Origin: Streptomyces sp. T12
GTDB taxonomy: Bacteria; Actinomycetota; Actinomycetes; Streptomycetales; Streptomycetaceae
Assembly (NCBI RefSeq): GCF_028736035.1
Contig: NZ_CP117866.1
Coordinates: forward strand, 7,626,001 to 7,690,000
Length of the DNA: 64,000 nucleotides
Direction: 5' to 3'
Shown: one piece after another, positions 8,827 through 16,889 of the stretch
Position numbering within the stretch: the first letter of the stretch is position 1
Layout of the letters: each line of letters opens with the position of its first letter
Notes under the pieces: model-generated
Databases searched by the model: none
Seen by the model: only the letters and a program-made list of their open reading frames with translations
What the model was told of the DNA's origin: nothing
Position numbers and translations under genes: made by a program

Positions 8827-9558
8827 ATGAGCATTCGGGCCGTGGTCTGGGACGTGGACGACACCCTTTTCGACTACACCACCGCGGACCGCGTGGGCAT
8901 GCGCGCGCACCTGCTGGCCGAGGGCCTGCTCGACGGGTACGACAGCGTCGAGCAGGCCATCGTGCGCTGGCGGGCGATCACCGACGCCCAGTGGGCGCGG
9001 TTCTCCGCGGGGGAGGCCACCTTCCAGGGGCAGCGCCGCGACCGGGTGCGGGTGTTCCTCGGCGAGGAGCTGACCGACGCCGAGGCCGACGCCTGGTTCG
9101 AGCGGTACATCGGGCACTACGAGACGGCCTGGGCCCTCTTCCCGGACGTGCTGCCGGTCCTGGACGCCCTAGCGGCCAGCCACCGGCACGCGGTGCTGTC
9201 CAACTCCAGCATCCACGTCCAGGACCGCAAGCTGCGCGTGCTCGGCGTGTACGACCGCTTCGAGGCCGTCCTGTGCGCGGCCGAGCTCGGCGTCTCCAAG
9301 CCGGAGGCCGGCGCCTTCCACGCCGCCTGCGCCGCGCTGGAGCTCGCCCCGCATCAGGTGGCCTACGTCGGCGATCACCCGGAGATCGACGGGCGGGGTG
9401 CCGCGGACGCCGGGCTGCTGTCGGTGTGGATCGACCGTGACGGCGTGGCCACCAGCGTCGACGCCCCCGGCGGACCGCACCGGATCGCCACCCTCGCCGA
9501 ACTCCCCGCGATCCTCGGCGCGGATACCCGTTTTGGAGCCCCGTCCACCTTCGGGTAA
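8827..9558 (+). CDS. HAD-superfamily hydrolase (subfamily IA)
   Basis: Haloacid-dehalogenase-like phosphatase of 243 residues. Motif I is DVDDTLF at residues 9-15 (nucleophile Asp and general-acid Asp), motif II is the Ser of LSNSS near residue 125, motif III the Lys of GVSKPE near 158, and motif IV GDHPEIDGRGA near 180. A helical C1 cap lies between motifs I and II. The substrate is unknown; such enzymes hydrolyse small phosphorylated metabolites. ATG at 8827 is preceded only by a weak purine stretch. It lies between the secreted protein and the tRNA cluster, with no clear operon partner. Confidence 0.88.
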   Translation: MSIRAVVWDVDDTLFDYTTADRVGMRAHLLAEGLLDGYDSVEQAIVRWRAITDAQWARFSAGEATFQGQRRDRVRVFLGEELTDAEADAWFERYIGHYETAWALFPDVLPVLDALAASHRHAVLSNSSIHVQDRKLRVLGVYDRFEAVLCAAELGVSKPEAGAFHAACAALELAPHQVAYVGDHPEIDGRGAADAGLLSVWIDRDGVATSVDAPGGPHRIATLAELPAILGADTRFGAPSTFG

Positions 9559-9648
9559 TGTTCTTCCTGCGCCGCCGGGGAGCGGGCCGAAAGGCCGGAA
9601 CCGACGGAGCAAACTAGAACAAAATCCCCGCAGGGGCTTGCGTTCCAG

Positions 9649-9720
9649 TGGCCTATGGTGTAATTGGCAGCACGACTGATTCTGGTTCAGTTAGTCTTGG
9701 TTCGAGTCCAGGTAGGCCAG
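9649..9720 (+). tRNA. tRNA-Gln (CTG anticodon)
   Basis: A 72-nt cloverleaf: acceptor TGGCCTA pairs with TAGGCCA, discriminator G, anticodon loop TTCTGGT with CTG, T-loop TTCGAGT. It reads CAG. It is not encoded with a 3' CCA. First of five tRNA genes here. Confidence 0.97.
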
Positions 9721-9741
9721 CTCGCAGAGCTCATCTGCAAA

Positions 9742-9814
9742 GCCCCCGTTGTGTAGCGGCCTAGCACGCTGCCCTCTCAAGGCAGTAGCGCCGGTTCGAA
9801 TCCGGTCGGGGGTA
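9742..9814 (+). tRNA. tRNA-Glu (CTC anticodon), copy 1
   Basis: A 73-nt cloverleaf, acceptor GCCCCCG with CGGGGGT (terminal G-U), discriminator A, anticodon loop CTCTCAA. The anticodon stem is CTGCC/GGCAG, whereas the two other copies have CCGCC/GGCGG: a T-A pair replaces C-G, a compensated change. Confidence 0.97.
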
Positions 9815-9843
9815 CTGATCTCGATCAACTCGGGATCGCTAGG

Positions 9844-9916
9844 GCCCCCGTTGTGTAGCGGCCTAGCACGCCGCCCTCTCAAGGCGGTAGCGCCGGTTCG
9901 AATCCGGTCGGGGGTA
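9844..9916 (+). tRNA. tRNA-Glu (CTC anticodon), copy 2
   Basis: Same 73-nt structure as copy 1 but with the anticodon stem CCGCC/GGCGG. No CCA is encoded: TACTGT follows. Confidence 0.97.
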
Positions 9917-9936
9917 CTGTCTGGTCTAAACCACAT

Positions 9937-10008
9937 TGGTCTATGGTGTAATTGGCAGCACGACTGATTCTGGTTCAGTTAGTCTTGGTTCGAGTCCAGG
10001 TAGACCAG
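9937..10008 (+). tRNA. tRNA-Gln (CTG anticodon), copy 2
   Basis: A 72-nt gene nearly identical to the first tRNA-Gln; the acceptor pair differs in a compensated way (TGGTCTA/TAGACCA against TGGCCTA/TAGGCCA). Confidence 0.97.
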
Positions 10009-10036
10009 CTCGGACCTGCGGAAACGCAGGCTCCAC

Positions 10037-10109
10037 GCCCCCGTTGTGTAGCGGCCTAGCACGCCGCCCTCTCAAGGCGGTAGCGCCGGTTCGAATCCGG
10101 TCGGGGGTA
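10037..10109 (+). tRNA. tRNA-Glu (CTC anticodon), copy 3
   Basis: Same sequence as copy 2. It is followed by CCA at 10110-10112, so this copy may have an encoded 3' CCA, unlike the other two Glu genes; this could be chance. A terminator follows at once. Confidence 0.97.
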
Positions 10110-10115
10110 CCACAT

Positions 10116-10145
10116 GAAGGCCCTTCGCTTCGGCGGAGGGCCTTC
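10116..10145 (+). terminator. Terminator of the tRNA cluster
   Basis: A 9-bp stem GAAGGCCCT/AGGGCCTTC extended inward by TCG/CGG pairing, seven bases after the last tRNA. It also lies at the 3' end of the converging MerR gene. Confidence 0.75.
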
Positions 10146-10162
10146 GTCGTGCCCGGCGTCGG

Positions 10163-10807
10163 CTACTCGAAGCCGTACCGCCGTGTCGTCTCCTCCTCCT
10201 GGGCCAGCCGGTGCAGCGCCTGCAGCACCGGCTCGTTGAGGATCGCCCCCAGGATCGCGAACTCGATCTGCTCCTCCTGGGAGGGGTAGGTCTCCATGTT
10301 GTCCAGGTCGAGGACGGCTGTCCGGTGCATCAACTCGGCGTACGGCGCGAGCAGTTCGGCCCCGAAGCCGTAGCCGAGCCGGCGGAACGCGGCCACCGCC
10401 ACCACCAGTGAGCGGTACGCGGGGGAGATGGTCGTGAGCTGCTTGGCGTTCTCCCAGCCGAGCTGGTCCAGGAGTGCGGTGACCTCCTGGTGTGCGGCCT
10501 GGACGTACTCGTCGTCCTCGTCCGGCTCCGGCACCTGCGGCAGCGCCCACATCGCCGCGCCGAGGCGGATCGAGCGGCCCAGCGAGTCGTCGTCGACGTG
10601 CCCGAGTACCTCCCGGACCGTCGCCACCGGCACCCGGCCGACCTGGATCATCGCGCGGATCAGCCGCAGCCGGCGCAGGTGCTCCTCGTCGTACTCGGCC
10701 GTCGTCGTGTTGATCTGGCGGCCGGGCGCCAACAGCCCTTCGCGCAGGTAGTACTTGATCGTCGCGATGGACACCCCGCTGCGCTCGCTCAGTTCCGCCA
10801 GTCGCAT
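10163..10807 (-). CDS. MerR-family transcriptional regulator
   Basis: Dimeric DNA-binding repressor/activator of about 214 residues. The N-terminal winged helix reads MRLAELSERSGVSIATIKYYLREGLL, typical of MerR proteins, and is followed by the wing and the dimer helix region (EEHLRRLRLIRAMIQVG). The C-terminal 130 residues are a predicted helical effector domain without Cys clusters, so metal sensing is unlikely. ATG at 10807 is preferred over ATG at 10843 because AAGGAAGG lies nine bases before it. It is divergent from a DUF4188 gene, and GGATAG/CTATCC repeats between the two are a likely operator. The inducer is unknown. Confidence 0.85.
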   Translation of the reverse strand: MRLAELSERSGVSIATIKYYLREGLLAPGRQINTTTAEYDEEHLRRLRLIRAMIQVGRVPVATVREVLGHVDDDSLGRSIRLGAAMWALPQVPEPDEDDEYVQAAHQEVTALLDQLGWENAKQLTTISPAYRSLVVAVAAFRRLGYGFGAELLAPYAELMHRTAVLDLDNMETYPSQEEQIEFAILGAILNEPVLQALHRLAQEEETTRRYGFE

Positions 10808-10830
10808 CTCTTGCGCCCTTCCTTGGGGAG

Positions 10831-10873
10831 TGCCACTATCCAAGCATCACCAAGAAGGATAGTGCCGCTATCC
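10831..10873. promoter_or_regulatory. Candidate MerR operator with GGATAG repeats
   Basis: A perfect 6-bp dyad GGATAG-TGCCG-CTATCC (10857-10873), plus another half site reading GTGCCACTATCC (10830-10841) that shares the GTGCC/CTATCC elements. It lies between the divergent MerR and DUF4188 genes, where MerR proteins bind. One part sits inside the alternative upstream start of the MerR gene, further support for the downstream start. Confidence 0.5.
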
Positions 10874-10896
10874 GACAGGGGAGCCAGGGGGTAGCC

Positions 10897-11418
10897 GTGT
10901 TCGTGAAGCCGACGTCGGGTCGTACGACCGCAGCAGCGGAAGGCGATGTCGTGGTGCTGCTGATCGGTATGCGCATCAACCGCTTCTGGGCCGTGCACCA
11001 CTGGTTCCCGGTGGCCCTGGCCATGCCGCGGATGCTGCGCGAGTTGCAGAAGGATCCGGAGCGGGGACTGCTCGGGCATGTGCTGCTGACGGCCTCGCCG
11101 CGGACGTACTACGTGGTCCAGTACTGGGAGTCCAAGGAGAAGCTCTACGCGTACGCGACCTCGCCCGACATGCTCCACCACCGGGCGTGGGCGATCTTCA
11201 ACCGCAAGGAGCGCCAGGGCAAGGTCCGCGGGCACGTGGGGCTGTGGCATGAGGCCTACGTGGTGCCCGAGGGGTCGTACGAGTCGATCTATGCGGACAT
11301 GCCGGCGTTCGGGCTCGCGGCGGCGCACGGGCAGGTGCCGCTGGAGAAGCGAGGGCGCTACGCGAAGGACCGGTTCGCGTACCGGTCGAAGGCGAAGGCG
11401 GCCGAAGAAGCCAGGTGA
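10897..11418 (+). CDS. DUF4188 domain protein (monooxygenase-like fold)
   Basis: A 173-residue protein with the features of DUF4188: the VVLLIGMRINRF strand, FWAVHHWFPV, MLRELQKDPERGLLGH, and WESKEKLYAYA, followed by the HHRAWAIFN segment. DUF4188 proteins resemble ferredoxin-fold dimeric monooxygenases and are usually regulated by an adjacent regulator; the substrate is unknown. GTG at 10897 has AGGGGG upstream. It is divergent from the MerR gene and probably its target. The C-terminal tail is Lys/Ala-rich. Confidence 0.8.
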   Translation: MFVKPTSGRTTAAAEGDVVVLLIGMRINRFWAVHHWFPVALAMPRMLRELQKDPERGLLGHVLLTASPRTYYVVQYWESKEKLYAYATSPDMLHHRAWAIFNRKERQGKVRGHVGLWHEAYVVPEGSYESIYADMPAFGLAAAHGQVPLEKRGRYAKDRFAYRSKAKAAEEAR

Positions 11419-11433
11419 CCCGGGGGCGGGGGA

Positions 11434-11475
11434 GTGGGGAGGGTCTGCCGCGGCGTTGAGGCAGGCCCTCCCCAC
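11434..11475. terminator. Strong bidirectional terminator between DUF4188 gene and ndgR
   Basis: A 16-bp stem beginning GTGGGGAGGG and closing CCCTCCCCAC with one G-T wobble and a 10-base loop, lying between two converging genes (stops at 11418 and 11490). Confidence 0.85.
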
Positions 11476-11489
11476 CGACGTCCCCGACG

Positions 11490-12206
11490 TCAGCCGGTGC
11501 GGCGCAGGGCCTCCGACAGGCGGGCCGCGGCGTCGATGACCGCCTGGGCGTGCATACGGCCCGGGTGGCGGGTCAGGCGCTCGATGGGGCCGGAGACGGA
11601 CACGGCGGCCACCACGCGGTTCGACGGGCCGCGTACGGGCGCGGAGACGGACGCGACGCCCGGCTCGCGCTCGCCGATCGACTGGGCCCAGCCCCGGCGT
11701 CGTACGCCGGAGAGCGCGGTGGCCGTGAAGCGGGCGCCCTGCAGGCCGCGGTGCAGGCGCTCCGGCTCTTCCCAGGCCATGAGGATCTGCGCGGAGGAGC
11801 CCGCCTTCATCGTGAGCGTGGAGCCGACCGGGACCGTGTCCCGAAGGCCGGACAGACGCTCCGCCGCGGCGACGCAGATGCGCATGTCGCCCTGGCGGCG
11901 ATAGAGCTGCGCGCTCTCGCCCGTGACATCACGGAGGTGGGTGAGTACCGGGCCCGCCGTGGCGAGGAGGCGGTCCTCGCCGGCCGCCGCGGCCAGCTCC
12001 GCGAGGCGAGGGCCCAGAATGAAACGGCCCTGCATGTCGCGCGCCACCATGCGGTGGTGTTCCAGAGCCACGGCCAGCCGGTGGGCCGTGGGTCGTGCCA
12101 ATCCGGTGGCCGCCACAAGCCCCGCGAGGGTGGCCGGACCGGACTCCAGGGCGCTCAGGACAAGGGCTGCCTTGTCCAGAACGCCGACGCCGCTACTGTT
12201 GTCCAT
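11490..12206 (-). CDS. ndgR: IclR-family regulator NdgR of leucine and amino-acid metabolism
   Basis: A 238-residue IclR regulator. Residues 8-70 are the winged helix-turn-helix ([21 protein letters not shown] ... [15 protein letters not shown]), followed by the C-terminal IclR ligand domain ([55 protein letters not shown]). In S. coelicolor NdgR (AreB in S. clavuligerus) regulates the divergent leuCD operon and other amino-acid genes and influences antibiotic production; that assignment rests on the conserved divergent ndgR-leuCD arrangement seen here. ATG at 12206 starts [13 protein letters not shown] 7-3-7 dyad 15 bases upstream is the likely operator. Confidence 0.93.
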   Translation of the reverse strand: MDNSSGVGVLDKAALVLSALESGPATLAGLVAATGLARPTAHRLAVALEHHRMVARDMQGRFILGPRLAELAAAAGEDRLLATAGPVLTHLRDVTGESAQLYRRQGDMRICVAAAERLSGLRDTVPVGSTLTMKAGSSAQILMAWEEPERLHRGLQGARFTATALSGVRRRGWAQSIGEREPGVASVSAPVRGPSNRVVAAVSVSGPIERLTRHPGRMHAQAVIDAAARLSEALRRTG

Positions 12207-12220
12207 GAAACGATACTCGC

Positions 12221-12237
12221 GTCTCACTCTGTGAAAC
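12221..12237. promoter_or_regulatory. Candidate NdgR operator
   Basis: GTCTCAC-TCT-GTGAAAC, a dyad with one mismatch between arms, located 15 bases upstream of ndgR and about 165 bases upstream of leuC. A second TGAAAC overlaps the ndgR start at 12206-12211. Its position suits autoregulation plus control of leuCD. The link to NdgR is inference. Confidence 0.45.
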
Positions 12238-12290
12238 GCAAGTTCAATTTTCCGTGGAACGCGCCACTCTGGAAGACACGAAGGCAATGC

Positions 12291-12343
12291 GGCCCGCAGA
12301 CAAACGGGCCCGGTGGCGGACGCCCGAACAGGGGCGGCGGGCG
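12291..12343 (+). promoter_or_regulatory. Tandem hairpins in the leuC leader
   Basis: Two small stem-loops follow each other: GGCCCG/CGGGCC (12291-12310) and CGCCCG/CGGGCG (12321-12343). They lie in the untranslated leader of leuCD. They may affect transcript elongation, but no Leu-rich leader peptide is visible, so classic attenuation is not supported. Confidence 0.25.
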
Positions 12344-12401
12344 CTGCTTCCTCAAGATCTCTAGTTGGGCCGGTGGACGCTTGCCGGCCGGAGGGAAAGC
12401 G

Positions 12402-13832
12402 ATGGGTAGGACACTCGCGGAGAAGGTCTGGGACGACCATGTCGTCCGGCGCGCCGAGGGCGAGCCCGACCTCCTCTTCATCGATCTGCACCTGCTGCAC
12501 GAGGTGACCAGCCCGCAGGCCTTCGACGGCCTCCGCAAGAGCGGGCGCCAGGTGCGCCGGCTCGACCTGACCATCGCCACCGAGGACCACAACACCCCGA
12601 CCCTCGACATCGACAAGCCGATCGCCGACCCGGTCTCCCGGATCCAGCTGGAGACGCTGCGCAAGAACGCCGCCGAGTTCGGCGTGCGCCTGCACCCGCT
12701 GGGCGACGTCGAGCAGGGTGTCGTGCACGTCGTGGGCCCGCAGCTGGGTCTGACCCAGCCCGGCATGACGGTCGTCTGCGGCGACTCCCACACCTCCACG
12801 CACGGCGCCTTCGGCGGCCTGGCGTTCGGCATCGGCACCTCCCAGGTGGAGCACGTGCTGGCCACCCAGACGCTGCCGCTGGTCCGCCCCAAGACCATGG
12901 CCATCACGGTCAACGGCGAACTGCCCGACGGCGTCACCGCCAAGGACCTGATCCTGGCGATCATCGCCAGGATCGGCACCGGCGGCGGCCAGGGCTACGT
13001 CCTGGAGTACCGCGGCTCCGCCATCGAGAAGCTCTCGATGGAGGCCCGCATGACCATCTGCAACATGTCGATCGAGGCCGGTGCCCGCGCGGGCATGATC
13101 GCCCCCGACCAGACCACCTTCGACTACCTCGAGGGCCGTCCGCACGCGCCCAAGGGCGAGGACTGGGACGCGGCCGTCGCGTACTGGAAGACGCTGAAGA
13201 CGGACGAGGACGCCGAGTTCGACGCCGAGGTCGTCATCGAGGCCGCCGAGCTGTCGCCGTTCGTCACCTGGGGCACCAACCCGGGCCAGGGTGCGCCGCT
13301 TTCGGCGTCCGTCCCCGACCCGGCTTCGTACGAAGACGCTTCGGAGCGCCTCGCCGCCGAAAAGGCCCTGGAATACATGGGGTTGGAGGCCGGTCAGCCG
13401 CTGCGCTCCATCAAGGTGGACACCGTCTTCGTAGGCTCCTGCACCAACGGCCGGATCGAGGACCTGCGCGCCGCCGCCGAGCTCCTCAAGGGCCGCAAAG
13501 TCGCCGACGGCCTGCGGATGCTGGTTGTTCCGGGCTCCGCGCGGGTGGGTCTGCAGGCCGTCTCCGAGGGCCTGGACGTGGTCTTCAAGGAGGCCGGCGC
13601 CGAGTGGCGGCACGCGGGCTGCTCGATGTGCCTGGGCATGAACCCCGACCAGCTGGCCCCCGGTGAGCGCTCGGCGTCCACCTCCAACCGCAACTTCGAG
13701 GGGCGGCAGGGCAAGGGCGGTCGTACGCACCTGGTGTCGCCGCAGGTCGCGGCGGCCACCGCGGTCCTGGGCCACCTGGCCTCCCCGGCCGACCTGTCCG
13801 ACGCCGAGACCCGTACGCCCGCTGGAGTCTGA
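12402..13832 (+). CDS. leuC: 3-isopropylmalate dehydratase, large subunit
   Basis: Large subunit of isopropylmalate isomerase, which converts 2- to 3-isopropylmalate in leucine synthesis. It has 476 residues, the normal length. The aconitase-type 4Fe-4S ligands are visible: Cys in [13 protein letters not shown] near residue 347 and the pair in [13 protein letters not shown] near 407-410; HEVTSPQAF and [13 protein letters not shown] are substrate-site motifs. ATG at 12402 has GGAGGG eight bases upstream. leuD follows after six bases, so the two form an operon, divergent from ndgR. Confidence 0.98.
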   Translation: MGRTLAEKVWDDHVVRRAEGEPDLLFIDLHLLHEVTSPQAFDGLRKSGRQVRRLDLTIATEDHNTPTLDIDKPIADPVSRIQLETLRKNAAEFGVRLHPLGDVEQGVVHVVGPQLGLTQPGMTVVCGDSHTSTHGAFGGLAFGIGTSQVEHVLATQTLPLVRPKTMAITVNGELPDGVTAKDLILAIIARIGTGGGQGYVLEYRGSAIEKLSMEARMTICNMSIEAGARAGMIAPDQTTFDYLEGRPHAPKGEDWDAAVAYWKTLKTDEDAEFDAEVVIEAAELSPFVTWGTNPGQGAPLSASVPDPASYEDASERLAAEKALEYMGLEAGQPLRSIKVDTVFVGSCTNGRIEDLRAAAELLKGRKVADGLRMLVVPGSARVGLQAVSEGLDVVFKEAGAEWRHAGCSMCLGMNPDQLAPGERSASTSNRNFEGRQGKGGRTHLVSPQVAAATAVLGHLASPADLSDAETRTPAGV

Positions 13833-13838
13833 GAAGTC

Positions 13839-14432
13839 ATGGAAGCATTCACCACGCACACCGGCCGGGCCGTCCCGCTGCGCCGCTCCAACGTCGACAC
13901 CGACCAGATCATCCCTGCTCACTGGCTCAAGAAGGTGACTCGGGACGGGTTCGAGGACGGGCTGTTCGAGGCCTGGCGCAAGGACGAGACGTTCATCCTC
14001 AACCAGCCCGAGCGCCAAGGCGCCACGGTCCTGGTCGCCGGTCCCGACTTCGGCACCGGTTCCTCCCGTGAGCACGCCGTGTGGGCGCTGCAGAACTACG
14101 GCTTCAAGGCCGTCATCTCCTCGCGCTTCGCGGACATCTTCCGCGGCAACTCGCTCAAGAACGGCCTGCTCACGGTGGTTCTGGAGCAGAAGATCGTGGA
14201 CGCGCTGCAGGAGCTCACCGAGAAGGACCCGCAGGCCGAGATCACGGTCGACCTCGAGGCCCGTGAGGTGCGCGCCGAGGGCATCACCGCCTCCTTCGAG
14301 CTGGACGAGAACTCCCGCTGGCGGCTGCTGAACGGCCTCGACGACATCTCGATCACCCTGCAGAACGAGGCCGACATCGCCGCCTACGAGGCGAAGCGGC
14401 CGTCGTTCAAGCCGCGCACGCTCCAGGCCTGA
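13839..14432 (+). CDS. leuD: 3-isopropylmalate dehydratase, small subunit
   Basis: Small (swivel-domain) subunit that completes the isopropylmalate isomerase active site with LeuC. It is 197 residues long, typical for the bacterial form. Motifs: [17 protein letters not shown] near residue 15, and [17 protein letters not shown] near 68, which contains the substrate-binding Ser-Ser-Arg. The start at 13839 is six bases after the leuC stop. A 15-bp hairpin 46 bases downstream ends the operon. Confidence 0.98.
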   Translation: MEAFTTHTGRAVPLRRSNVDTDQIIPAHWLKKVTRDGFEDGLFEAWRKDETFILNQPERQGATVLVAGPDFGTGSSREHAVWALQNYGFKAVISSRFADIFRGNSLKNGLLTVVLEQKIVDALQELTEKDPQAEITVDLEAREVRAEGITASFELDENSRWRLLNGLDDISITLQNEADIAAYEAKRPSFKPRTLQA

Positions 14433-14478
14433 GCCAAGGCTTCGGCGCAAGGCGACTTTCGGCCACCGCAACACCCGC

Positions 14479-14514
14479 GCAGTACCCCCGATCAGCCCCG
14501 ATCGGGGGTACTGC
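14479..14514 (+). terminator. leuD: Terminator of the leuCD operon
   Basis: A perfect 15-bp stem beginning GCAGTACCCCCGATC with an AGCCCC loop. There is no T-tract. Confidence 0.85.
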
Positions 14515-14698
14515 CATGTCTGCACCCGAACGGCCCTGCGCGGCGTGGGTGCGGTACTCAACTTCCCACGTTACGACGGGTGTTGCTGGGGTACGCGAGT
14601 CTTGTAGCCGTGGCTTCCGCAAGTGCCCGGAAGGCCATTTGAGGCCGGAGTTGCACCCCTGGCAGGCGACAACTCGCCCCAGATGGCACAATCTGTGC

Positions 14699-14929
14699 AT
14701 GGAACACGACGGCCAACTCGAGCTCTATGCGGCAGTCGCGGACCAACTGAAGGAAGCGCATGCAAGGGTGCGCGCACTGCAAGTCCCGGAGGGCGTACGG
14801 ATGGCGCTGACCCGGAAGCTGCTGGTCATTACGGCCGCGGCCAAACACGACGTCGCCGAAGCGACAAGGCGCCTGGAGGCGTTCATCGCGGACCTCGACG
14901 CGGGGCGATTCCCCGAAGAGGAACGCTGA
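14699..14929 (+). CDS. Small conserved-looking helical protein, unknown function
   Basis: A 76-residue acidic, almost entirely helical protein (MEHDGQLELYAAVADQLKEA ... ATRRLEAFIADLDAG). No domain is recognised. Codon usage is typical for the genome and the gene sits between leuCD and hupS, the same place as a small gene in S. coelicolor as I remember it. There is no Shine-Dalgarno before ATG 14699, but CACAAT lies seven bases upstream where a -10 element would sit, so the mRNA could be leaderless. An in-frame extension upstream to 14516 is possible but has unusual composition. Confidence 0.65.
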   Translation: MEHDGQLELYAAVADQLKEAHARVRALQVPEGVRMALTRKLLVITAAAKHDVAEATRRLEAFIADLDAGRFPEEER

Positions 14930-14986
14930 ACACCTTCAAGACCGTCGAGTCTGTTGCGGCACAAGGGTGATTAGCCCGTTTCGTGT

Positions 14987-15015
14987 TTGATTTGCGGTAT
15001 ATATCTGCCTAACGT
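14987..15015 (+). promoter_or_regulatory. hupS: Promoter of hupS
   Basis: TTGATT and TAACGT with exactly 17 bases between, resembling the major vegetative sigma factor (HrdB) consensus. The predicted start near 15022 gives a 45-base leader. The surrounding DNA is distinctly A/T-rich for this genome. Confidence 0.55.
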
Positions 15016-15066
15016 GCGAAAAAGCTTGAACACTTTCGTTCTGGCGATGTCTCCGAAGGGGAAGAC

Positions 15067-15711
15067 GTGAACAAGGCGCAGCTCGTAGAAGCGATTGCCG
15101 ACAAGATGGGCGGCCGTCAGCAGGCCGCCGAGGCTGTCGACCATGTACTGGACGCCATCGTCCGCGCGGTCGTCGCGGGTGAGCGGGTCTCGGTCACCGG
15201 CTTCGGTTCGTTCGAGAAGGTCGACCGACCTGCTCGTTATGCCCGTAACCCCCAGACGGGCGAGCGGGTTCGGGTCAAGAAGACCTCCGTCCCGCGCTTC
15301 CGTGCGGGTCAGGGCTTCAAGGACCTGGTGAGCGGCTCGAAGAAGCTCCCGCGGGGCGGCGAGGTCGCGGTCAAGAAGGCGCCCAAGGGCAGCCTGACCG
15401 GTGGTGCCGCGGCGACGGTCAAGAAGGCCGCCGCGAAGAAGACCACCAAGGCGGCCGCCGCGAAGAAGGTGGCGGCGAAGAAGACGACGGCCAAGAAGAC
15501 CACGGCCGCCGCCAAGAAGGCCACCGCGAAGAAGGCGCCGGCGAAGAAGACCACGACGACCGCCAAGACCACCGCGGCGAAGAAGACCACCGCGAAGAAG
15601 GCGACGGCCAAGAAGGCCCCGGCGAAGAAGGCGACCGCCAAGAAGGCGCCCGCCAAGAAGTCGACGGCTCGCAAGACCACCGCCAAGAAGGCCACCGCCC
15701 GCAAGAGGTAG
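15067..15711 (+). CDS. hupS: HU-type nucleoid protein with Lys-rich tail
   Basis: Nucleoid-associated DNA-bending protein. Residues 1-92 are an HU domain: [16 protein letters not shown], the [21 protein letters not shown] arm with the intercalating Pro, and the [12 protein letters not shown] end. Residues 110-214 are a histone H1-like tail made of KKA, KKT and AKK repeats. The total of 214 residues fits the Streptomyces spore-associated HupS rather than the short HupA. GTG at 15067 follows GAAGGGGAAGAC. A vegetative-like promoter is upstream and a terminator downstream, so it is a single-gene unit. Confidence 0.96.
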   Translation: MNKAQLVEAIADKMGGRQQAAEAVDHVLDAIVRAVVAGERVSVTGFGSFEKVDRPARYARNPQTGERVRVKKTSVPRFRAGQGFKDLVSGSKKLPRGGEVAVKKAPKGSLTGGAAATVKKAAAKKTTKAAAAKKVAAKKTTAKKTTAAAKKATAKKAPAKKTTTTAKTTAAKKTTAKKATAKKAPAKKATAKKAPAKKSTARKTTAKKATARKR

Positions 15712-15733
15712 AACCGCAGGGGCACTCACGCGC

Positions 15734-15763
15734 CGGGCCGGACTCCGTGTGGAGTCCGGCCCG
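15734..15763. terminator. hupS: Terminator of hupS
   Basis: A 13-bp stem CGGGCCGGACTCC/GGAGTCCGGCCCG with a GTGT loop, 22 bases after the hupS stop; it also faces the converging gene ending at 15818. Confidence 0.85.
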
Positions 15764-15817
15764 CGGCGTGTTCGGAATGCGCTGGTGAGTTCGCTGTGGT
15801 TCTGACTTCGCTGTGGT

Positions 15818-16021
15818 TCAGAGGGTCTGCAACGTCACCAGGGTGATCCGCAGGGCCTCGCCCTCACCCTCCGTCTCGATGCGCACCCGCTGGCCGGGGC
15901 GCAGCAGCCTCAGGCCGCCTGCGTCGAACGCCGGGGCGTCGAAGGGGACAGGGGTGCCGTCGTCCAGCAGCACGCTGCCGGTGCGGGTTTCGGCGTCGTA
16001 GGTGTATGCGGTTGCCTGCAT
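15818..16021 (-). CDS. Small cold-shock/OB-fold-like protein
   Basis: A 67-residue protein, [21 protein letters not shown] at the start, followed by [19 protein letters not shown] and [12 protein letters not shown]. The strand-turn pattern resembles a cold-shock-domain or OB-fold protein in which a DDG turn replaces the usual nucleic-acid binding aromatic motif; the similarity is weak, so nucleic-acid binding is only a guess. ATG at 16021 is preferred, with AGGG seven bases upstream; an ATG at 16063 would add 14 residues. The stop lies in the second copy of a 17-bp direct repeat (15790-15806 and 15807-15823). Confidence 0.7.
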   Translation of the reverse strand: MQATAYTYDAETRTGSVLLDDGTPVPFDAPAFDAGGLRLLRPGQRVRIETEGEGEALRITLVTLQTL

Positions 16022-16081
16022 GACTGCAACCCTACGACGGGTTGTGATGATGTGCGGCGCCATAGGGGCTGGTCGCGCCCT

Positions 16082-16720
16082 TTACTGTTCCTTGATCAGC
16101 AGACGCGCGGCTGCCGTCGCTGTTCGCGGGCCTACGCCCAGGGCCAGCGCGGCGCGCAGGTCGGCGCCGGTGTCCACGTCCTGGCGTACCGAATCCACCT
16201 GGTCGAGGTCGAGTTCCACCGCTCCGGACTCGCGATGGCGGGTCCTGGAATTCGTGCCGAATGAAGGAAGTAAATCTCTGCCCGGAGCGGCGGCCAGCAG
16301 CGTCGTGCCGATTGCGGCTGCATCCGGGAGGAATGCGCGTGGGAATTCCGCGGCAGAGTCCAGAACTCGGGCCAATTCCAGGGGGCGCAGGGCGGGAAGA
16401 TCGGCGTTGAGGGCCGCCACGGCGCTTTCGGGGCGGGACGAGCGTACGACCGCCACCCCGTGCGCCAGTGCCGCGTTCAGGCCGCCGCCCGGCTCGTCCG
16501 GGACGATGTGCGCGCCAAGTGCGCCCAGCTCACGGCCGGCCAGGGCGTCGTTCGTGACGACCGCCACATCCTTCACCGCCGGGCTGGCCAGCGCCGCAGC
16601 GACGGTGTCCTGGGCGAAGGCGAGGGCCAGGCCCGGGCGCAGTCCGTCGCTCGCGGTGTCCGAGAGCCTGCTCTTCGCCCGCGCCAGGGGCTTCAGGGGT
16701 ATGACCAAGGTCCACTGCAC
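16082..16720 (-). CDS. fbiD: Phosphoenolpyruvate / 2-phospholactate guanylyltransferase (F420 synthesis)
   Basis: Nucleotidyltransferase (CofC/FbiD) that activates phosphoenolpyruvate or 2-phospholactate with GTP, the first dedicated step in coenzyme F420 synthesis. 212 residues. The N-terminal nucleotide-binding motif is VIPLKPLARAKSRLSD, followed by VVTNDALAGREL, the GGGLNAALAHGV substrate loop, and ALNADLPALRPLEL with the metal-binding Asp. FGTNSRTRH near residue 160 is characteristic of the family. GTG at 16720 is the start. It is transcribed away from plsC. The other F420 genes (fbiA, fbiB, fbiC) are not in the window. Confidence 0.9.
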   Translation of the reverse strand: MQWTLVIPLKPLARAKSRLSDTASDGLRPGLALAFAQDTVAAALASPAVKDVAVVTNDALAGRELGALGAHIVPDEPGGGLNAALAHGVAVVRSSRPESAVAALNADLPALRPLELARVLDSAAEFPRAFLPDAAAIGTTLLAAAPGRDLLPSFGTNSRTRHRESGAVELDLDQVDSVRQDVDTGADLRAALALGVGPRTATAAARLLIKEQ

Positions 16721-16889
16721 GAGCGTTTCGTCCCTCTCTAGTCGCGGCCATTGTCACTCAGCCGTCACCAGGGGCATCTGGCGGTTGCGGCGGCGAGGCG
16801 TACCGTGTTCTCGACAGACCGGCGGCCTGGGGCGACACTTGTGCGGCCCTCCGGCCCGATGTCCTTGATCCCTAGAGGAAGGTGTCCGC

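Noticed and set aside
12224..14561. Long minus-strand frame opposite leuCD that would extend ndgR upstream
   Set aside because: The NdgR family starts at MDNSS; the extension mirrors leuC and leuD.
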